Assembly: GCF_000708205.1 (NCBI RefSeq)
Contig: NW_014575563.1
Location: 2,184,068 to 2,248,067 of the forward strand
DNA length: 64,000 nucleotides
Reading direction: 5' to 3'
From: Mixia osmundae IAM 14324
Lineage: Eukaryota; Basidiomycota; Mixiomycetes; Mixiales; Mixiaceae
Shown: one piece after another, positions 60,601-64,000 of the stretch
Layout: each line of letters starts with the position of its first letter
Numbering within the stretch: position 1 is the first letter of the stretch
The notes under the pieces: generated by a model
What the model was told of the DNA's origin: nothing
The model's input: only the letters and a program-made list of their open reading frames with translations
Database searches by the model: none
Program-made: the position numbers and the translations under genes

Positions 60601-61384
60601 AACGAATGTGGCCTATACTGCAGCGAATGAGCGGCGATACTTTGCAGGCGTGCAAGATTCGAGCAAAACGAGCGAACAAGGCGACCTTTTCGGCTGCAAG
60701 AATCTCTTCGCGTTCAGAGGCGATGATATCACAATGACCGAGGCGTCGATCGAAGACTGCAACATGGAAGAACTAGAGTATCTCTATACAAAGGTAACGG
60801 CTGATCAGGCGAAAGATGACGAGGCTGCCGGCGCATTTGCAGCCGGGCTGCGGAAGACTACAGACGAGGATCCCCTCGCCCCGGCCTCTGCTGACGTGGG
60901 TCAAATTGACATTATCCTCAACTCGGTCGGGATCAACTATACGCATGCGCACAATGCAAGTCGGGACGTGTTTACTTGGCTCGCATCAACTGACTTTGAG
61001 GTAGGCTGTGATTGGCGAGAGCAACATCGAGCGCAAGAGGACCAGAGACGCCATCAAGCAGGAGGTAGGAAACCAAGCCTTGTCGCGCTGTTTGCACTAC
61101 TGAAATACTGGGCGCAAAAGCTTCGCAGAGTGGGCGACGCTCGATCGCGAACTGCAAGGCCAGCGAACTACCAAAGCGAGCCCCAGGAGGAGAGGCCAAT
61201 GCCGAATCTGCCAGCGACACTGCAGCAAACGAGCAGTAGGCTGAGTGCATCTGAATGGGAGATGCTCATTGCGGCCGCGAACCACGCCGATCCGCGCTCG
61301 TTCAATGCCTGGATCAATTCACTCCCGAGAAAGAAGCAAGCAGAAACGTTCCAGGCTCTATTGAGACAGGTCAAGCATGCTTAG
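57620..61384 (+). CDS. SNF2-family DNA translocase, ERCC6L2/RAD26L-like
   Basis: Three large exons. The first intron, near 59503-59547, joins DWCLP to RVGTPEQWKVL. The second, near 60165-60210, joins YHFSM to PDGDKVLLFS. The total is about 1,220 residues. A 410-residue acidic Ser/Asp-rich N-terminus is followed by the two RecA-like lobes. Motif I is DDMGLGKTIQ, motif II DECH (CIILDECHTVKN), motif III LTGTAMQN, motif V AGGVGLNL and motif VI QDRAFRWGQ. The region after the motor, with NSVGINYTHAHNASRD, resembles the Hebo domain of ERCC6L2, a repair and end-joining factor. The C-terminus (SASEWEMLIAAAN, AETFQALLRQ) is also ERCC6L2-like. DECH replaces the common DEAH, as in some relatives. The lobe between motifs III and IV contains an insert with CAMCNS and CC motifs. 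Confidence 0.87.
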
Positions 61385-61479
61385 CAGAATTTCGGCTCCA
61401 AAGGCATACAAAAGACGCTAGTAGTGCGACAGATTAGATTGCGATCTGATGTACAGACAGATGCTTGTTGTTGCTGCCA

Positions 61480-63060
61480 TCACAGCCCTTTGTAGTAGAA
61501 TGCCTCTTCCTCATCTGGCTGGCCGCCGAATTGCTTGACAAGTTTGCCGTCTGCATAACGAGATACACTCAGCTTTGATTAGTGAGGATGTCTTTGACGT
61601 ACAGTCCGCATCGCTAGGGACATGCGTGAAGTAGCGCATCTGCCATGGTTTGCCAAGCTCTGTCTCCTGTTTGCGCTTTTGTCGCTGCTCGTTCTGCAGG
61701 TGCATCGTCAGCTACAATGCAAGAATGACAAGGCGAGCTTGCCTCTAGCTTCGTCTTGGCCGCGCTAGCGGCTTCAAAGTTGCCTTTGCGGATGCCATCG
61801 GCAACTTCTTTCCAGATCCGCCGAGATTCCATCGTGTCTTGCTCCTCGATTGGCGCGACAGCGATTTCTGGAAAATCTTTCGTCGCATCGTGAAAGGGCT
61901 TGCCGCTATGACTGCCCTTTGTGTACGATGATTTGGCGTTCCATTGGCCTTCGATGACATGATCAGGCGAGCTGATGTCTTTTGCCGACTTGGCCACGCT
62001 CGCTTTGAACGAGTGCGATTTGCCGCCAAAATATCCTTTGCCCTGTCGCAAGCAACTGAGCTATGCGATGGCATCCAAATAAAGAACTCTTGCCTTGTAC
62101 TCTATTGCAATGTGGGTGCCAGCTGATGACTGGATGAAAGACGAGTCGCTGAGCTCGATGCTGTCCCAAGCCCATCAGGTCCGGCCAGAGCCTGCTCTTG
62201 GCACAGATGACTTACTAAGGAGAGCCATACCACAAGCCTTCGATGCGCAACCGAGGCAAAGTGATCAGGTAGCTCTCGATGCCGCCATCGGGCAGGGACA
62301 ATCTGATGAGCGCATGGCCGACTTGCTTGACGACGATCGATCTTCCGGAGAAGGAGGTCTTCTGGCCACAATGACCTTGTAGCGACACGCGAGATTCTTT
62401 ATTGTGAAGAAAGTAGGCAGTGACCTGCGATCAAGAAGTCAGCAGTGCGATTGGCACGTGTCAATACGCGACGGACAGGTGGATGATGCGATACTTGCTC
62501 GGCGATGAGCTCGGTCTTGCCTTGCGGCGTGTCCCATCGACCGAGGAAGGTTTCGCCAAGGACGCTGCGCATGACGTCAGTATATGAGCAGACGCTGCCG
62601 TCGAGGGAACGCTTGCGGATTCAAGGGCTTCTTCTCGCTGATGCTCTTGGTCAGCGGATGGCGACGCAGCCGAATCGAAAGAACGTACGAGCCAGTCTGA
62701 GTCTCTCGACGCGTGAATTGACCCTTTGTCGTGCAGAGGAACCATGCGAGCACAGCCAAAGCTCTGTCCTCGGCTGTCTTGCCCTTAGAGATGGCGATGA
62801 ACGCCTCGGTCGGTTCGCCCCAATATGACGGAAATTCGGCAAGACTGGTGGGAGATAGGATGAAGGAGGGTGCAGTCATGCTCGAGAGATCACCTGAAAA
62901 GGTGCTGATGCTGCACGACCATGAGCAGAGGTCAGCAAACAGCAGCAAAGCCAAGCTGTGCCTGACAGCGTAGCCGCCGGCGATGAATGACGTACGACTT
63001 GAGGAAGCTCGTCCAGCTGCCCTTGTGCTCGCTGGGCACTGCAGCGCCATCTTCCGCCAT
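61480..63060 (-). CDS. KES1: Oxysterol-binding protein, OSH4/KES1 type
   Basis: Nine exons (63060-62996, 62910-62689, 62637-62617, 62564-62477, 62424-62216, 62160-62094, 62042-61743, 61693-61603, 61550-61480) give 377 residues in frame. The family fingerprint EQVSHHPP is present, split by an intron after its last Pro. Other motifs are FILSPTSLAEFPSYW, KKPLNPVLGETFLGRW, YLITLPRLRIEGL and GKGYFGGKSHSF. There is no PH domain or ankyrin repeat, as in Kes1/Osh4. These proteins exchange sterols for PI4P between ER and Golgi membranes. Three of the eight introns start with GC (62565-62616, 62043-62093, 61694-61742). One exon is 21 bases. Intron 62638-62688 is stop-free and 51 bases. The length is slightly under yeast Kes1 (434). 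Confidence 0.93.
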
Positions 63061-63780
63061 GGTGCCTGACCTTTGTCGACGCGAGACGGACGAAAGATTG
63101 ACTGATCCGACTGGTGGTGCTTGCCGTGCAATACGTGTCGCGTGAGAAACGGGTGACGATTAATATTATTAAGTCAAATGGTGGGCGGCCTTTGGCCTGC
63201 GCGGTCGCCGCCCTCTGCCTTGTTTGTGCGCACAGCCAAAATCGTGAGGCCAGGCGCGTTGCTGCCACGTACAAACTGACATTGACTTGCTCACAGAGAA
63301 GGCATCTAGACATCTAGAAATCTATGTAGGTCTCGTTCAGCACTCTTCTCCCTGTCTTTTCCTCTCTTCGCGGCCTCGCCTTTCTCTCTCCTGCCCGCTC
63401 ACACCATCATACCATCATATTGGCGAGCAGTATTGGCTCCATATCGACGGGATTTCCAGCTCAGAATCAGCTCATCGACTCGCGCGCCTCGCACAGTGTG
63501 TGTACGATTGAGCGCATCTACCTGCACCTTGTCGAGTCACCATCCCTCAAAGACGAGCTCGTATCGCGTTCGGAGACGGTCGAGACGCGCCCGCTGGTGT
63601 ACTTCGTCATTGACACGCGTCAGCTGGCACCAGGCTCGTTCAGCAAGGACTTCACTGGATCACAACACGCGCCGTTGATCCTGCCTCATCCTCCTGCCTC
63701 TTCTGGCCCCGCACAAAGCTGTAGACAGGCGCTGATTTGCTCGGTCTGTCTGCAGATCATCTCAAGTCAGCCCCCGCAAG
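63061..63780. other. Promoter and likely 5' leader of NHP6
   Basis: 720 bases between the divergent OSH gene and NHP6. A C/T-rich block at about 63343-63400 looks like a fungal transcription start region. A TCTGCAG acceptor about 30 bases before the NHP6 ATG suggests an intron in the 5' leader. An open frame without ATG runs from 63420 through the start of NHP6 in another frame and is probably not translated. Confidence 0.5.
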
Positions 63781-64000
63781 ATGGCAAAGGAAGGCACAAC
63801 CGGCAAGGTGCTCAAGGAGAAGAAGGAGAAGGCTTCCCCTGTCGAGAAGAAGTCGGGCAAGAAGGAAAAGGACCCGAATGCGCCAAAGCGCCCTCTGTCG
63901 GCCTACATGTTCTACTCGTGAGTCCCTGCACGTGACGCACGAACTCATCCCGCTGATCAAATCATGCTCCTATAGACAGGACAAGCGTACCCAGGTCAAG
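63781..64000 (+). CDS. NHP6: NHP6-type HMG-box protein (partial, cut by window end)
   Basis: The start MAKEGTTGKVLKEKKEKASP is a Lys-rich tail, followed by the HMG-box entry DPNAPKRPLSAYMFYS. A 58-base GT-AG intron (63918-63975) splits the Ser codon, and the reading resumes QDKRTQVK before the window ends. Nhp6 is a small non-sequence-specific DNA-bending protein that works with FACT and at RNA polymerase III genes. The rest of the HMG box lies beyond base 64000. Confidence 0.93.

Noticed and set aside
63420-63935. 171-codon open frame overlapping the NHP6 start
   Set aside because: It has no ATG at its start, and its 3' half is NHP6 coding sequence read in the wrong frame.
1-64000. Mobile elements, viral fossils, tRNA or rRNA genes, CRISPR-like arrays, biosynthetic cluster
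   Set aside because: No reverse transcriptase, transposase, integrase or capsid-like reading was seen, nor long terminal repeats, RNA gene boxes or regular repeat-spacer arrays. Neighbouring genes are unrelated housekeeping functions.

Overview
The window is nuclear DNA of a compact fungal genome. Genes alternate strands, lie tens to a few hundred bases apart, and are split by many 45-70 base introns with GT-AG ends and CTGAC/CTAAT-like branch sites. The gene set is typical of fungi: SFT2, ASE1, BIT61, YVC1, ALO1, NHP6 and allantoin catabolism. Intron density, very short introns and moderately high GC suggest a basidiomycete, perhaps Pucciniomycotina. That placement is inference from architecture, because no marker here fixes the lineage.

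Layout. 0.3-10.4 kb holds four leftward genes: a PX-PB1 protein, a two-segment membrane protein, CDC6 and an unresolved gene. 10.4-15 kb holds SFT2, SEC12 and ADE13. 15.4-23 kb holds a KH-repeat RNA-binding protein, the microtubule bundler ASE1, elongin C and eIF1A. 23-32 kb holds a TMEM184-like membrane protein, RPS10, a Golgi-type glycosyltransferase and mitochondrial MSH1. 32-41 kb holds the TORC2 subunit BIT61, IPI3, a coiled-coil membrane protein and BMS1. 41-53 kb holds a CSC1/OSCA channel, ALO1, an NDUFAF6-like protein, a hotdog thioesterase, the TRP channel YVC1 and TBP. 53-64 kb holds a mitochondrial ribosomal protein, an allantoicase-ureidoglycolate lyase fusion, an ERCC6L2-like SNF2 ATPase, an OSH4/KES1-type oxysterol-binding protein and the start of NHP6.

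Functional themes: ribosome production (BMS1 for 40S, IPI3 for 60S, RPS10, eIF1A), cell polarity and growth (PX-PB1, BIT61), DNA replication and repair (CDC6, MSH1, ERCC6L2-like), and mechanosensing or calcium channels (CSC1, YVC1). These are scattered housekeeping genes, not a cluster. No tRNA, rRNA, CRISPR, transposon or viral fossil was recognised.

No clearly new multi-gene system is visible. The most unusual signals are in gene structure: three GC-AG introns and a 21-base microexon in one oxysterol-binding protein gene, another 21-base microexon in TBP, several stop-free introns with length divisible by three, a start codon apparently split by an intron, and CDC6 with its CDK sites inside the ATPase domain and an MCB box upstream. 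The 1.7 kb between 55886 and 57619 has no recognisable gene.
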